A DNA stretch of 64,000 nt, taken from Marinihelvus fidelis (GTDB taxonomy: Bacteria; Pseudomonadota; Gammaproteobacteria; Xanthomonadales; SZUA-36). The DNA lies in NCBI RefSeq assembly GCF_008725655.1, contig NZ_VYXP01000002.1, positions 186,001-250,000 on the forward strand. The letters are read 5' to 3'. Shown here piece after piece: positions 39,409 through 47,978 of the stretch (its first letter is position 1; each line of letters starts with the position of its first letter). The notes under the pieces were generated by a model that had not been told where the DNA came from, searched no databases, and saw nothing but the letters and a program-made list of their open reading frames with translations. The position numbers and the translations under genes are program-made.

Positions 39409-40965
39409 ATGGCCGCACAACCCAGACCCTCCGCGACGCTGCCGCGCAAGATCGGCCGCATCCAGCGCCTGATGCAGGCCGGCGAGTACCGCCAGGCCAA
39501 TGAACTCTGTGACCACCTGCTGCGCACCTGGCCCGGCGAGTTCGAACTGCTGATGCTGAGCAGCCATATCCTGCAGGCCATGGGCGATTTCGACCGCATG
39601 ATGGTCACCGCCCAGCAGGCCTTCGGCGCGCGACCGGAAAGCCTGGAAGCCCGCGCGCGGCTGGCCGAGTGCCTGCTGTACACCAACCAGTTGGGCCTGG
39701 CCATCGACTGCATCCGCGCGCTCGAGGAACAGGTGGGCGGCGTGGTGCCGGCTTTGACGCGGGTGGGCGAGTTCTACCAGAACTGCGGCCGCTTCGAGGA
39801 CGCCCTGCGGGTACAACTGCGCTGCGTCGAACTGGAGCCGAAGAACTCACGCCTGGCCGCCGACGCCGCCACGTCCTGCGTGGTACTGGGCCGCGCCGCC
39901 GACGCGGAAAAGCTGTTCGACCGCGCCATCTACCTGGACCCGAAGAATTACGACGCCTGGGAATCACGCTCGGCGCTGCGCAAACAGACCGCCGACAACC
40001 ACCACGCCCAGCAGCTGGGCTTCGTGCTGGAAAACCTGCCCGAGGGCGACTCGGCCCGCATCCCGGTTTACTACGCCCTGTCCAAGGAACTGGAAGACCT
40101 GGGCGAGTACGACACCGCCTTTGACTGCCTGCGCTCCGGCGCGCGGCTGATGGCGGAGCGCGTCAACTACGACGTGTCCACCGACGAGCGCGCCCTGGAC
40201 CACATCGCGCGCATCTTCGACGGCAAGCGCCTGGCCACCGGGCAACCCGGCTTCGAAGACGCCAACCCGATCCTGCTGGTGGGCCTGCCGCGCATCGGCA
40301 TCGCGCTGGCCAACCGCCTGCTGGCCTCGCTGGACGGCGTCGCCAGCCTGGGCCCGGTCAACACGCTGATCTTCGCGCTGATCCATGGCGTCGGCCCGCA
40401 CCAGAAGCCCGAAGACGTGATCGACCGCGCCGGTGATATCGACTTCCAGCGCATGGGCCAGCGCTACTGGACCGGCCTGCGCGGCCTGGCGCCGGAAGCC
40501 CCCAACCTGGTCGACTGCACACCGCTGAATTTCCAGCACCTGGGCCTGGTGAGCAAGGCCATGCCCAACGCCCGCGTCATCCACCTGCGCCGGCACCCGC
40601 TGGACAGCTGCTACACGCTCTACCGCACCCTGTTCCGCGGCGGCCACGGCTTCGCCAACCGCATGGACGACATCGCCCGCTATTTCGTCGCCTACCAGCA
40701 GCTGATGGGCCACTGGCGCCGCCACCTGCCCGGCTGGATCCTGGATGTCGACTACGAAAAACTGATCGCCGACCCCATGGCGCAGATGGCGTGCATCCAG
40801 GACTTCCTGGGCACCGATGCCGAGATCGTGGAGGGCCAGTTACAGGCCATCATGCAGCGCTCCCAGGGCACCGAGGCGCCGGTGGGCGTGTGGCGCGAAT
40901 ACCGCGAACAGCTCAAGCCACTGGCCACCCTGCTGCGCACCCACGGCGTCCCCGTCGACGGCTGA
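39409..40965 (+). CDS. TPR-repeat sulfotransferase paralogue with degenerate P-loop
   Basis: The 518-residue product resembles the TPR-sulfotransferase at 35068 throughout (shared SCVVLGRA, NYDAW, KELEDLGEYD, RRHPLDSCY). Its 5'-phosphosulfate loop, however, reads GLPRIGIALANRLL (294-300) instead of GLPRTGTTLVERML, losing both threonines that hold the phosphosulfate. The 3'-phosphate motif VIHLRRHPLDSCYTLY remains. It may be inactive, or use another donor. A TTACAAT element at 39374-39380 is a likely -10. The gene precedes ssrA. Confidence 0.88.
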   Translation: MAAQPRPSATLPRKIGRIQRLMQAGEYRQANELCDHLLRTWPGEFELLMLSSHILQAMGDFDRMMVTAQQAFGARPESLEARARLAECLLYTNQLGLAIDCIRALEEQVGGVVPALTRVGEFYQNCGRFEDALRVQLRCVELEPKNSRLAADAATSCVVLGRAADAEKLFDRAIYLDPKNYDAWESRSALRKQTADNHHAQQLGFVLENLPEGDSARIPVYYALSKELEDLGEYDTAFDCLRSGARLMAERVNYDVSTDERALDHIARIFDGKRLATGQPGFEDANPILLVGLPRIGIALANRLLASLDGVASLGPVNTLIFALIHGVGPHQKPEDVIDRAGDIDFQRMGQRYWTGLRGLAPEAPNLVDCTPLNFQHLGLVSKAMPNARVIHLRRHPLDSCYTLYRTLFRGGHGFANRMDDIARYFVAYQQLMGHWRRHLPGWILDVDYEKLIADPMAQMACIQDFLGTDAEIVEGQLQAIMQRSQGTEAPVGVWREYREQLKPLATLLRTHGVPVDG

Positions 40966-40980
40966 CCCGAGCGCAAACCC

Positions 40981-41008
40981 TTGCGCGGCCGGAACTTTCC
41001 GTTACACT
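40981..41008 (+). promoter_or_regulatory. Probable ssrA promoter
   Basis: TTGCGC (40981-40986), a 16-base spacer and TACACT (41003-41008) lie upstream of ssrA. Transcription would start about 41015 and the mature 5' end at 41029 would be produced by RNase P. Confidence 0.55.
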
Positions 41009-41028
41009 ACGCGTCCAAAGCAAGACTT

Positions 41029-41393
41029 GGGGGCGACCTGGCTTCGACGTGGGTCGTGAAACCCGAGGTGCATGCCGAGCTGCAAGCAACTCGTTAAAAG
41101 GTTTGCAAACAAGTTAGTTGCCAACGACGACAACTACGCACTCGCAGCTTAAACACCTGCCGTAGTGCCCTCCGCCCGGAGCTTGCCCGTGAGCACCGGA
41201 GCCCGGGGGTCGACCCACACGGGATCGCGATGAAGCACGCCTGGTGTGGATTCGTTAAAACCTCATCCAGGCTCGCTGGTGGTTTTCCCTCGCCGATCGG
41301 GTAGCCCACAGCTAAATTAATAGATCGACTAAGCATGTAGAGCCAAAGGCGAATCACTTGCGGACGCGGGTTCGATTCCCGCCGCCTCCACCA
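41029..41393 (+). ncRNA. ssrA: Transfer-messenger RNA (tmRNA)
   Basis: The 365-nt gene rescues stalled ribosomes with SmpB. The 5' end GGGGGCGACCTGGCTTCGAC and 3' end CGCCTCCACCA pair in an acceptor stem (GGGGGCG with CGCCTCC, one G-U), and a T-arm GGGTTCGATTCCC lies at 41368-41380. The CCA end is encoded. The tag frame starts at 41120 (GCC resume codon) and reads ANDDNYALAA then TAA at 41150-41152, differing from the E. coli tag by one residue (Asp for Glu). Pseudoknot-forming sequences follow. The 3' end serves as an integration site; see the repeats at 47951 and 52837. Confidence 0.98.
41380..41393 (+). repeat. Attachment-site repeat at the ssrA 3' end (attL of island 1)
   Basis: CGCCGCCTCCACCA, the last 14 bases of ssrA, recurs exactly at 47951-47964. 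Tyrosine-recombinase islands commonly insert in the 3' end of ssrA and regenerate it, so these two copies are the expected ends of an island of about 6.6 kb. Confidence 0.75.
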
Positions 41394-41562
41394 ATATTTT
41401 TTATCTAACGCATTGTTTTAACGAGAATATTTTGAGTTCGATTTCCAGTCCGGCACAGATCGGTCTGGACGGCACGGGATTTACTGTGCTTCCCCCGTCC
41501 GGATCGAGGAAAATCCCATCCCCGTGCTCACCTGGCCCTAACTTTCCCTACCAACCCAATGT

Positions 41563-41607
41563 GGGGGTATTTCTCGGGGTACTTTTGGGCCTCCGATCGA
41601 AATACCC
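41563..41607. repeat. GGGGTATTT-type repeats at the left end of island 1
   Basis: GGGGGTATTT (41563-41572), CGGGGTACTT (41575-41584) and an inverted AATACCCC (41601-41608) lie 170-215 bases inside the island. A matching pair is found at the right end (47881-47902). Paired motifs at both ends resemble integrase arm-binding sites; no integrase gene is present. Apart from these and an inverted repeat (CGGTAGT/ACTACCG, 41680-41701) I see nothing in 41394-41724. Confidence 0.45.
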
Positions 41608-41724
41608 CATCCGACACCGCAGGGCGGCTGACGATTGCCCGCGGGCCAAAGGACAGCGGCGGGTCGCGTTGCTTTATGTCGGTAGTTGCTGACTACTACC
41701 GGCCTTTCGCAACACCATGGCGGC

Positions 41725-41860
41725 ATGGCTCGTTCGCATCGGAAGATCCTGGATCTCGCCGCAGAACACCGCCTTATTCGATCGCGCGATCTGACTGAGC
41801 GCGGGCTGCCCGCTGTTGCCCTGACGCGGCTGGTGCGGCAAGGACGGCTGCAGCTCGAGC
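41725..41860 (+). pseudogene. Truncated AbiEi-type antitoxin (N-terminal helix-turn-helix only)
   Basis: The ATG at 41725 opens a product MARSHRKILDLAAEHRLI, then RSRDLTERGLPAVALTRLVR, the pattern of the N-terminal winged helix of type IV AbiEi antitoxins. After about 45 residues the similarity ends and the frame runs antisense through the META lipoprotein gene, so only the DNA-binding head remains. A 7-bp inverted repeat lies just upstream, where an AbiEi operator would be. No AbiEii toxin is present. Confidence 0.5.
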
Positions 41861-41865
41861 CGCCA

Positions 41866-42675
41866 TCAGAAGTAGACTGCCTCGAACCCGAGCACATCCT
41901 CGTCGTCGCGCAACAGGCGCAGGGTGTCTCCCCGGATGGCGTAGCGATTCGCCTCTCGCAGCGCCGCCAGAAAACGGGATTCGATCTCCATACCTTCCAG
42001 GCAGGCGCGCTGCGTGACCGCAAGGTCGCTGAATCGCAGCATGCCATCGGCCAGTTCGATGCGGCCCGAGTAGCCGTTGCAGCCACCAAATCCCGTGACG
42101 GCGTTGTCACGCTCCAGTAGCTTCAAGTGCGGCTCGCGGTTGGCGCCCACGTGCCGATACATCTCACCGCCGACCGAAACCAGCTTCCAGTAGGTGTTGG
42201 TCAGAGAGGCGTCGGGCTTCGTCTCCGGCCCGCCGACCCGTTTCAACAGCAGGTCGACGGTGTTGCCGGCTCCGCGCGTGATCACCGGATACATCGTATC
42301 GGTGGTGAACAACAATCGGTCCTCTTGCCGAATGACGGCGCGCACGGCGTAACTCATGCGCTGGTCGATCTCTGCGGGGTCATATTTCAGCACGAAGGGG
42401 ATAGGGGGCGCGGACGGGTCATCGATAAGCTGCCGCGCGATCGTGCGGGCGGGCGCGTCGGCGCGCGAGACGTCGAGCAGGGACACCTCGGCCACGGCGC
42501 CCGGGCGGAGCAGCAGCCGCTCACGATAGGAAAGGGTACCTGTCACCTGCTGCATGCCAGCCTCGCTGCGTTTACTGGCGGTAGCGCCCACGCTGGGAGC
42601 CTGCGTGCAGGCCGCGACGAGAATTAGGCCGGCCGCCAGCAACGCTGTCCCGATTGTCTTGAAAACTGGCCGCAT
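41866..42675 (-). CDS. Lipoprotein with YbaY-like and META (HslJ-like) domains
   Basis: The 269-residue product has a lipoprotein signal with lipobox VAAC (Cys about 23). Residues ~43-145 resemble the YbaY-type lipoprotein domain (GTLSYRERLLLRPGAVAEVS, then SYAVRAVIRQEDRLLFTTDT). Residues ~160-269 are a META domain (YWKLVSVGG, GFGGCNGYSGRIEL, LAVTQRACLEGMEIE, FLAAL). Both domain types occur in envelope-stress and adhesion-linked lipoproteins without known catalytic function. It is the first gene inside island 1. A second META domain occurs two genes away as an enzyme fusion. Confidence 0.88.
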   Translation of the reverse strand: MRPVFKTIGTALLAAGLILVAACTQAPSVGATASKRSEAGMQQVTGTLSYRERLLLRPGAVAEVSLLDVSRADAPARTIARQLIDDPSAPPIPFVLKYDPAEIDQRMSYAVRAVIRQEDRLLFTTDTMYPVITRGAGNTVDLLLKRVGGPETKPDASLTNTYWKLVSVGGEMYRHVGANREPHLKLLERDNAVTGFGGCNGYSGRIELADGMLRFSDLAVTQRACLEGMEIESRFLAALREANRYAIRGDTLRLLRDDEDVLGFEAVYF

Positions 42676-42845
42676 CGCCGAATCAGTGCAAATGAGCCAT
42701 AGAAATCAGCCTCGCGAGCTGCCCCATGGCCGCGTCAACCAACTCGCTATCCGGCACGCTCGCATAGCCTTCCATGGCTACGCCCGCAGCCTCGTTTGTC
42801 GATTCCGGTCGCCGTGTACCACGTCAAGTCTGCGCGCGCGAACGA

Positions 42846-44753
42846 TCAGTGGTCGTGCTTGTGGCGCAGGAGCGATGCCAGCCTCCCGGCCACCGCGCGG
42901 TCGAGGTCCGCAGCGTCGCGCGGCGCCTCTTTCAACGGCGCCTCACCTTGCACCGCCGACGTCGTCCGCGGCAGCTTGCCGCCGACCGGCTGCACACGGC
43001 CCTCGAGCATGGTGCCCCACACGTCGATGTCCTTCAGCTTCTCGGGCGCGACCTCGTAGGGGCTCTGTTCGAGAACCGTCAGGTTCGCGTCCTTGCCGAC
43101 CTCGATCGAGCCGACCCGCTGTTCCATCTGGATCGAGTAGGCAGCGTCGATCGTCACAGCCTTGAGGGCGACGTCAAGCGACACCTTGTGCTGCGGGCCG
43201 GCGACCGGCCCTTCGGCGGTGAAGCGGTTGACTGCCGCCCACACGAGCTGCATCGGCTTGGCGGGCGCCATCGGCATGTCGGAATGGAAGGACAGCGAGC
43301 CGCCGTTCTTTACGACGTCGCCATTGGGCACCATGTTGGCCGACCGCTCCGGCCCGATGCCGAGCTTGGCGTAGCGCCCTGCGAGGGCGGTCACGTAGTA
43401 GGGGTTCGAACTCACGATGCCGCCGAGCTCGATCCACTTCGCCACCTGTTCGGGCTGGGCGAAGCCGAAGTGCACGAGCACGGTCCGATGGTCGGTGCGC
43501 GGCTTGCGCGCCATCGCCTTCTCGAACGAGGCGAGCAGCACGTCCAGGCCGGCGTCGCCGTTGTTGTGGATATGGATCTGGTAGCCCGCGTCCCAGTAGG
43601 TCTGGAACATGAAGTCGAAGGCCGGCGGGTCGACGATCCAGGCGCCGTGGTGGCCGTCGGTGTAGCCGTCCTTCATCTGCATCAGCTGGCTATAGATCGC
43701 GCCGTCGGTGAAGAGCTTTACCTGGTTAGGGATATACCAGGTGCGCCCTTTGCCCCAGCTCTCGACCTTGCGGGTCTCGGCGAGCAGGCTCACCGCATCG
43801 TTGGGCTTCATCGCGAAGAAGCTCTTGCCGTCGCCGATGAAACAGTGGTTGAACGGCGTGGCGTCGTCCGAGTACACGGCGTTGACCGCATCCTGCATCG
43901 GCTTGCTCACGAACCCGCCCGGCTCGCAGGCGAGCGTAATGCCGTTGCGGTGGTAGTAGGTCTCGGTGAACTCGAGGCCCTTGCGGAACTGCTCGGCGGA
44001 GGCGATGTAGGGGGCGACTTTGGGCAGGATCGCGAGCATCCCCTGCTCGAAGAAGTGGCCCTTGGGGAGGCTTAGTTGCGCCTGCGCCGACTCGGGCAGG
44101 CCCTTTACCAAAGCCTCGTCGATGCGGGTGAGCTCAAGCGCCGCGTCGTTGAGGAAGATCTCGTGTGCCGAGCGGTGCCAGACGATCACGGGGAAGTTGG
44201 GCGCGAGCTCGTTGAGCATGTCGCGCGACATCTCGCCGTGGAAATAGTGGTGGTAGCCCCAGGTCACGAACGGCGCCTGCTTGTCCTCGTGGGCGGCGAG
44301 CGCCTGTTTCAGGCGCTCCTGGTAGCCCTTCTCGTCGCGCACCGCGGGCGAGAAGCCGTCGATCGCGTCCCAGTCCTCGATCGAGATGACCTTGGTGTTC
44401 ATGGTCAGCGCCGCAAGCACCGGGTGCACGTGTTGCTCGACGAAGCCGGCTATCACGACCTTGTCGTTGAACGTCTTGTCGAGCCGCGCATCCTCGCCGG
44501 CCGCGGCACCAACCTCGGCGCGCGTGCCGACCGCGACGAACCTGCCATCGCGCACCGCGATCGCCTCGGCACGCGGCCTGGCAGGATCCATCGTGATGAA
44601 CTCGCGCGCGGTGTAGATCACCGTCGGGCTGGGTGGCTCGGCGAAATGGCTACCGATATCCTGCAAGGTAGTGGTCTGCGCCGAAGCGCCCCCCATCACA
44701 GTTGCAGCGACCCCGAGCAGCACGGGGAACGCGTGACGAATGCCGAAATTCAT
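42846..44753 (-). CDS. Exported amidohydrolase (YtcJ-like)
   Basis: The 635-residue product has a signal peptide (cleaved near ASA-QTT) and the amidohydrolase-3 layout: DKVVIAGFVEQHVHP with the metal-binding HxH motif (about 118-120), EPGGFVSKPMQDAV, HIHNNGDAGLDVLLA with further histidines, and the C-terminal IEVGKDANLTVLEQSPYEV typical of the composite-domain end. It hydrolyses an unknown C-N (or ester) bond in the periplasm. It is transcribed downstream of a second amidohydrolase with only a 25-bp gap, so they probably form one operon. Confidence 0.93.
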   Translation of the reverse strand: MNFGIRHAFPVLLGVAATVMGGASAQTTTLQDIGSHFAEPPSPTVIYTAREFITMDPARPRAEAIAVRDGRFVAVGTRAEVGAAAGEDARLDKTFNDKVVIAGFVEQHVHPVLAALTMNTKVISIEDWDAIDGFSPAVRDEKGYQERLKQALAAHEDKQAPFVTWGYHHYFHGEMSRDMLNELAPNFPVIVWHRSAHEIFLNDAALELTRIDEALVKGLPESAQAQLSLPKGHFFEQGMLAILPKVAPYIASAEQFRKGLEFTETYYHRNGITLACEPGGFVSKPMQDAVNAVYSDDATPFNHCFIGDGKSFFAMKPNDAVSLLAETRKVESWGKGRTWYIPNQVKLFTDGAIYSQLMQMKDGYTDGHHGAWIVDPPAFDFMFQTYWDAGYQIHIHNNGDAGLDVLLASFEKAMARKPRTDHRTVLVHFGFAQPEQVAKWIELGGIVSSNPYYVTALAGRYAKLGIGPERSANMVPNGDVVKNGGSLSFHSDMPMAPAKPMQLVWAAVNRFTAEGPVAGPQHKVSLDVALKAVTIDAAYSIQMEQRVGSIEVGKDANLTVLEQSPYEVAPEKLKDIDVWGTMLEGRVQPVGGKLPRTTSAVQGEAPLKEAPRDAADLDRAVAGRLASLLRHKHDH

Positions 44754-44778
44754 TTGCCTCTCCTCGGGGCGAAAGCCC

Positions 44779-46908
44779 TCATTCCGCGGCCTGGAAAACC
44801 GCGACGACCTTCCCGTCGCTCAAGAGGGTCAGTTCATCGCCGTGGACATGAAACGCGTCAACGGCCTTGAGCGTCCTCGCGAAGCTGCCTTCGAGTTCCA
44901 TGAGATCCGGTGGACCGGCCATCCGTGTGCTGGCAAGATCGCCCATGGTCACGCTGTCGCGCACCAGGGCGTAAGACCCGGTCAGCCGGTTGACGCCACC
45001 AAAGATGGCGAGCCTGCCGCTTTCGAACAGCATCGTGGGCGGTTTCGCCACGTCGATCTGCGCGCCATTGAGCGCCGTCAGCGTCCAGGTACGGCCACCG
45101 GCGGTGTTCACACCGGCCATGTCGCAGACGTGGGTTGTCCACGAATAGGTCTTATCCGGGTCGGTCACGGTGACATTGAGCGGCGGCAGCTCGCCGGCGG
45201 ACGCCGGGTAGATGGTGCGGCCCTCCTTGATCGTCTCCACGACCCGGATGTCCCTGATCGCCATCGGCTCCACCTGGAGCGGATCCCTGTCGAGGATCAC
45301 GAGATCGGCGAGCTTGCCGACTTCGAGGGTGCCTTTGCTATCCTGTTCACCGTATTGCTCGGCCGCCCATTCGGTCATGGATTTCAAACCCTCATAGGCC
45401 GTTACCCGCTGGCTTGGGCCGATTTCCGCGCCAGCGCGCGACACCCGGTTTACCGCCGACCAGAGCATCATCATCTGGTCGAGGGGCGCGACGACGAAGT
45501 CCGTGTGGTTGGTCGGGCGCAGGCCGGCGTCGATCGCATCGCGCATCGGGCTGATGTAGCTGCCCTGTTCCTTGCCCCGATTCGCGATGTGCGTTTCGGC
45601 GAAGTAGAAGGTGTGCAGGGTGTAGAAAGACGGGCGGACCTTGTATTCGACGAACTTCGGGATCTGGTCCTTGCGCATGAACTGGGTGTGGATGGTGGTG
45701 ACGTTCCACGGCCGGTCGTGGTTGCCGTCGCGGGCATACCCGTAGGCGTCGAGGAACATATCGATTGCGGCATCGCCATTGGTGTGAACGATGACCGGCA
45801 CATTGAGGTCGTAGACCTTTTTCATCGCCTTGTTGACGAGGTCCTGCGGGAAGGTGGGCTCCCCGGTCCAGTCCTTCTCGCCGGCCGGCCCGCCCTGCAA
45901 GTAGGGCGTGGTGAAGAATGCCGTACGGCCCTGCGGCGAGCCGTCCAGAGTGATCTTCACGCCGCCGATCTTGAAGCGCTTGTCGTACCTGCCCCAGTCA
46001 CTGACCGGAAACTCGGCGAGCACCTTGTCGAGATCGGTGATGAACGGGTAGGCGACTACGTCGATGATGTTCGCGCCTGCATCGGTGGCGCGCTTGATCG
46101 TCTGTAGCTGACCGAGATGTGTGGCTCCCTCATGGGCGGTCGTCATTCCAGCTTCGGCATAGAGCATCTGGCCCGCTCGGGTCCATTCAATCTCCTGCTG
46201 CGCGGTCAGCGGCTCGGATTGCTCGAAGACCGGCAGGAAGGCCGTCTCCATGATCAGGCCCCAGGGCTCCTCGGTGCCCGGCTTGCGCACGATCACGCCA
46301 CCCGGCGGTGTCTCGGTTTCAGCGGAGATCCCGTACTTCTTCAGGGCAAGGCTGTTCATCACCGCGCCGTGCATCGAAACGTGGTCCACCCGCACCGGGT
46401 TGTCGGGAAACGCGGCGTCCAGGTCGTCGCGGTTTAGAAGCCGACCGTCCGGCATGACGGAATCGTCATACCCGTAACCGATGATCAGTTCGCCCTTCGG
46501 AATCTTCCGTTCGGCGGCATAGCGCTTCAGCTCGGCGATGATGCTCGATACGTCCTTCCCCGGTCCGGACGGCGGCGGATAGAGCTTGGCCTGGTTGGCG
46601 ACCAGCAGCGAGTTTATGTAATGGCCGTGGCCATCGATGAAGCCGGGAAGCAAGGCCTTTCCCTCGAGGTCGACGACCCTCGTCGCCTCTCCTCGCATCG
46701 CCAGTGCCTGGTCCTTCGCCCCGGCGAAGGCGATCCTACCGTCCTTGACCGCGAGAGCCTCCACATAGGCCGGCTCGTCACCGACCATCGTCAGGATGCG
46801 TCCTCCGTGGTAAAGGAAATCCGCCGCTTGCTGTGCGTTTACCACGACGGGCGCGGCACCCGCGAGCACGAGCATCGACAGCGCCAGCCGTCGCATCAAC
46901 CTTTTCAT
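44779..46908 (-). CDS. Exported amidohydrolase fused to a C-terminal META domain
   Basis: The ATG at 46908 gives 709 residues with a signal peptide (cleaved near VNA-QQAAD). The amidohydrolase-3 core has LPGFIDGHGHYIN (HxH), VHTNGDAAIDMFLDA, and LEVGKLADLVILDRDP near residue 570. The last ~105 residues are a META/HslJ-like domain (WTLTALNGAQIDV, GVNRLTGSYAL, DLASTRMAGPPDLMELE, FARTL). I know of no common enzyme with this fusion. Together with the adjacent exported amidohydrolase and META lipoprotein it suggests a shared envelope function. The open frame extends further upstream, but the signal peptide marks the start. Confidence 0.92.
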   Translation of the reverse strand: MKRLMRRLALSMLVLAGAAPVVVNAQQAADFLYHGGRILTMVGDEPAYVEALAVKDGRIAFAGAKDQALAMRGEATRVVDLEGKALLPGFIDGHGHYINSLLVANQAKLYPPPSGPGKDVSSIIAELKRYAAERKIPKGELIIGYGYDDSVMPDGRLLNRDDLDAAFPDNPVRVDHVSMHGAVMNSLALKKYGISAETETPPGGVIVRKPGTEEPWGLIMETAFLPVFEQSEPLTAQQEIEWTRAGQMLYAEAGMTTAHEGATHLGQLQTIKRATDAGANIIDVVAYPFITDLDKVLAEFPVSDWGRYDKRFKIGGVKITLDGSPQGRTAFFTTPYLQGGPAGEKDWTGEPTFPQDLVNKAMKKVYDLNVPVIVHTNGDAAIDMFLDAYGYARDGNHDRPWNVTTIHTQFMRKDQIPKFVEYKVRPSFYTLHTFYFAETHIANRGKEQGSYISPMRDAIDAGLRPTNHTDFVVAPLDQMMMLWSAVNRVSRAGAEIGPSQRVTAYEGLKSMTEWAAEQYGEQDSKGTLEVGKLADLVILDRDPLQVEPMAIRDIRVVETIKEGRTIYPASAGELPPLNVTVTDPDKTYSWTTHVCDMAGVNTAGGRTWTLTALNGAQIDVAKPPTMLFESGRLAIFGGVNRLTGSYALVRDSVTMGDLASTRMAGPPDLMELEGSFARTLKAVDAFHVHGDELTLLSDGKVVAVFQAAE

Positions 46909-47065
46909 CCTCTTTCCCCCTTGGACCACCAGCCCCCCATACCGCCCTATGCGGGAGCGAGGCTCTGGCTCATTGATTGAAAGCCGCTTGACAACCTCCG
47001 AGCGCGAAAAATCGCGATACGCACCGATCGGCCAGGTCGCAGCAACCACACGGTCGATTCCTGCA

Positions 47066-47490
47066 TCAAGGCGTGAACTCAAACGGATTGATGACTTCGA
47101 TGCCGCAGTGCTCGAAGTCGAGGACATTCCGGGTCGCTATCGCCAGATGGTCGCGACGAGCGATGGCGGCAATCTGGCCATCAGGCACGCTCATCGGGAG
47201 CCCGAGTTCCCTGCGATCACCCATCAGCTCGCCATAGAGGCGCGCCGCGGGTTCGTCGTAGCTGAGCACCCGCTGATCAAAAGCCAGGGCAACAAATCGT
47301 TCGAATCGCTCGCGCAGGCCGGATCGGCGTTTGCCATCCGGCAGGATACGAAGTCCGTAGGCGATCTCACCGATGGTAACGGCTGAGAGTAAAGTTTCTC
47401 GGAGGGCTGACCGTTCAGCCAGGCCAGGACGGCTTCCGCCGGCCGGCTCTTCATCAGCTCTGAAACGATATTGGTGTCCAGCAGGATCAT
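47066..47490 (-). pseudogene. VapC/FitB-type PIN-domain toxin, frameshifted
   Basis: The N-terminal part (from the ATG at 47490) reads MILLDTNIVSELMKSRP, then LAWLNGQPSEKLY, the usual PIN start with the first catalytic aspartate (Asp5). Near 47398-47402 the frame must change by one base to continue as LLSAVTIGEIAYGLRILPDG and on to SVPDGQIAAIARRDHLAIAT and INPFEFTP. Homologues read ...LYLSAVT... there, so one base appears to have been lost. The complete protein would be about 140 residues. Unless this is a sequencing error, the toxin is dead. Its start overlaps the antitoxin stop. Confidence 0.8.
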
Positions 47491-47720
47491 TCGGCCAGGT
47501 CCAGGGGCTCGTGCGCTGTCCTTTCAGGGAGCTGCAGATCGACACCGTGCTTCAGGCCAAAGATCCGAAGCGCGAGATCGCCGAGGTTTTCTGGAGCGCA
47601 GACGGCCTCCTTCAGGATCCGACGCGCCTCCTCCTCCATCGACACCCCATGCCGTGCGGCGCGGATCCGCAACCGCGACAGCGTCTCGTCGTCGAGTTTT
47701 CGGACACTCAAGCTCGCCAT
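47487..47720 (-). CDS. FitA/VapB-type ribbon-helix-helix antitoxin
   Basis: The 77-residue product starts MASLSVRKLDDETLSRLRIR, then AARHGVSMEEEARRILKEAV, the FitA/StbC-like ribbon-helix-helix pattern, with a C-terminal toxin-binding tail. The ATG at 47720 was chosen by alignment. It overlaps the toxin gene by four bases. A palindrome 46 bases upstream is the likely operator. With the toxin broken, the antitoxin survives as an orphan regulator. Confidence 0.85.
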   Translation of the reverse strand: MASLSVRKLDDETLSRLRIRAARHGVSMEEEARRILKEAVCAPENLGDLALRIFGLKHGVDLQLPERTAHEPLDLAE

Positions 47721-47765
47721 GATCGACTCCATAGATTTCCACAACACCAACGGCACAGATGCTAG

Positions 47766-47790
47766 CATATGCAGGCATTGCTTGCATATG
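47766..47790 (-). promoter_or_regulatory. Palindromic operator of the VapBC/FitAB-type operon
   Basis: CATATGCA (47766-47773) and TGCATATG (47783-47790) are perfect inverted 8-mers separated by 9 bases, upstream of the antitoxin gene. Ribbon-helix-helix antitoxins of this type bind such spaced palindromes. Confidence 0.65.
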
Positions 47791-47880
47791 GCAACAACAA
47801 CGGCGTTTTCAGGTATCGCGAGTGTCGGAGGAGCGCTAAGATCGAGACGAATTAGGCGTTAGGACCAGTCGATGCGTTCT

Positions 47881-47902
47881 GGGGGTATTTATGGGGGCAT
47901 TT
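47881..47902. repeat. GGGGGTATTT-type repeats at the right end of island 1
   Basis: GGGGGTATTT (47881-47890) and GGGGGCATTT (47893-47902) repeat the motif found at the left end (41563). They sit about 50 bases before the right attachment repeat. Confidence 0.45.
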
Positions 47903-47950
47903 CTGGCGTTTAGCACCGCAACCAATTGATTAATAAGGCGATGTGATTGT

Positions 47951-47964
47951 CGCCGCCTCCACCA
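47951..47964 (+). repeat. Right attachment-site repeat of island 1
   Basis: CGCCGCCTCCACCA is identical to the last 14 bases of ssrA. It is followed by CTCAAG, the same six bases that follow the more decayed copy at 52873, so this site is both the right end of island 1 and the left end of island 2. Confidence 0.75.
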
Positions 47965-47978
47965 CTCAAGCACCAGTG

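Noticed and set aside
41559-41798. A small integrase or coding remnant at the island edge (WGYFSGYFW...)
   Set aside because: The peptide merely reflects the GGGGTATTT repeats; no recombinase motif follows.
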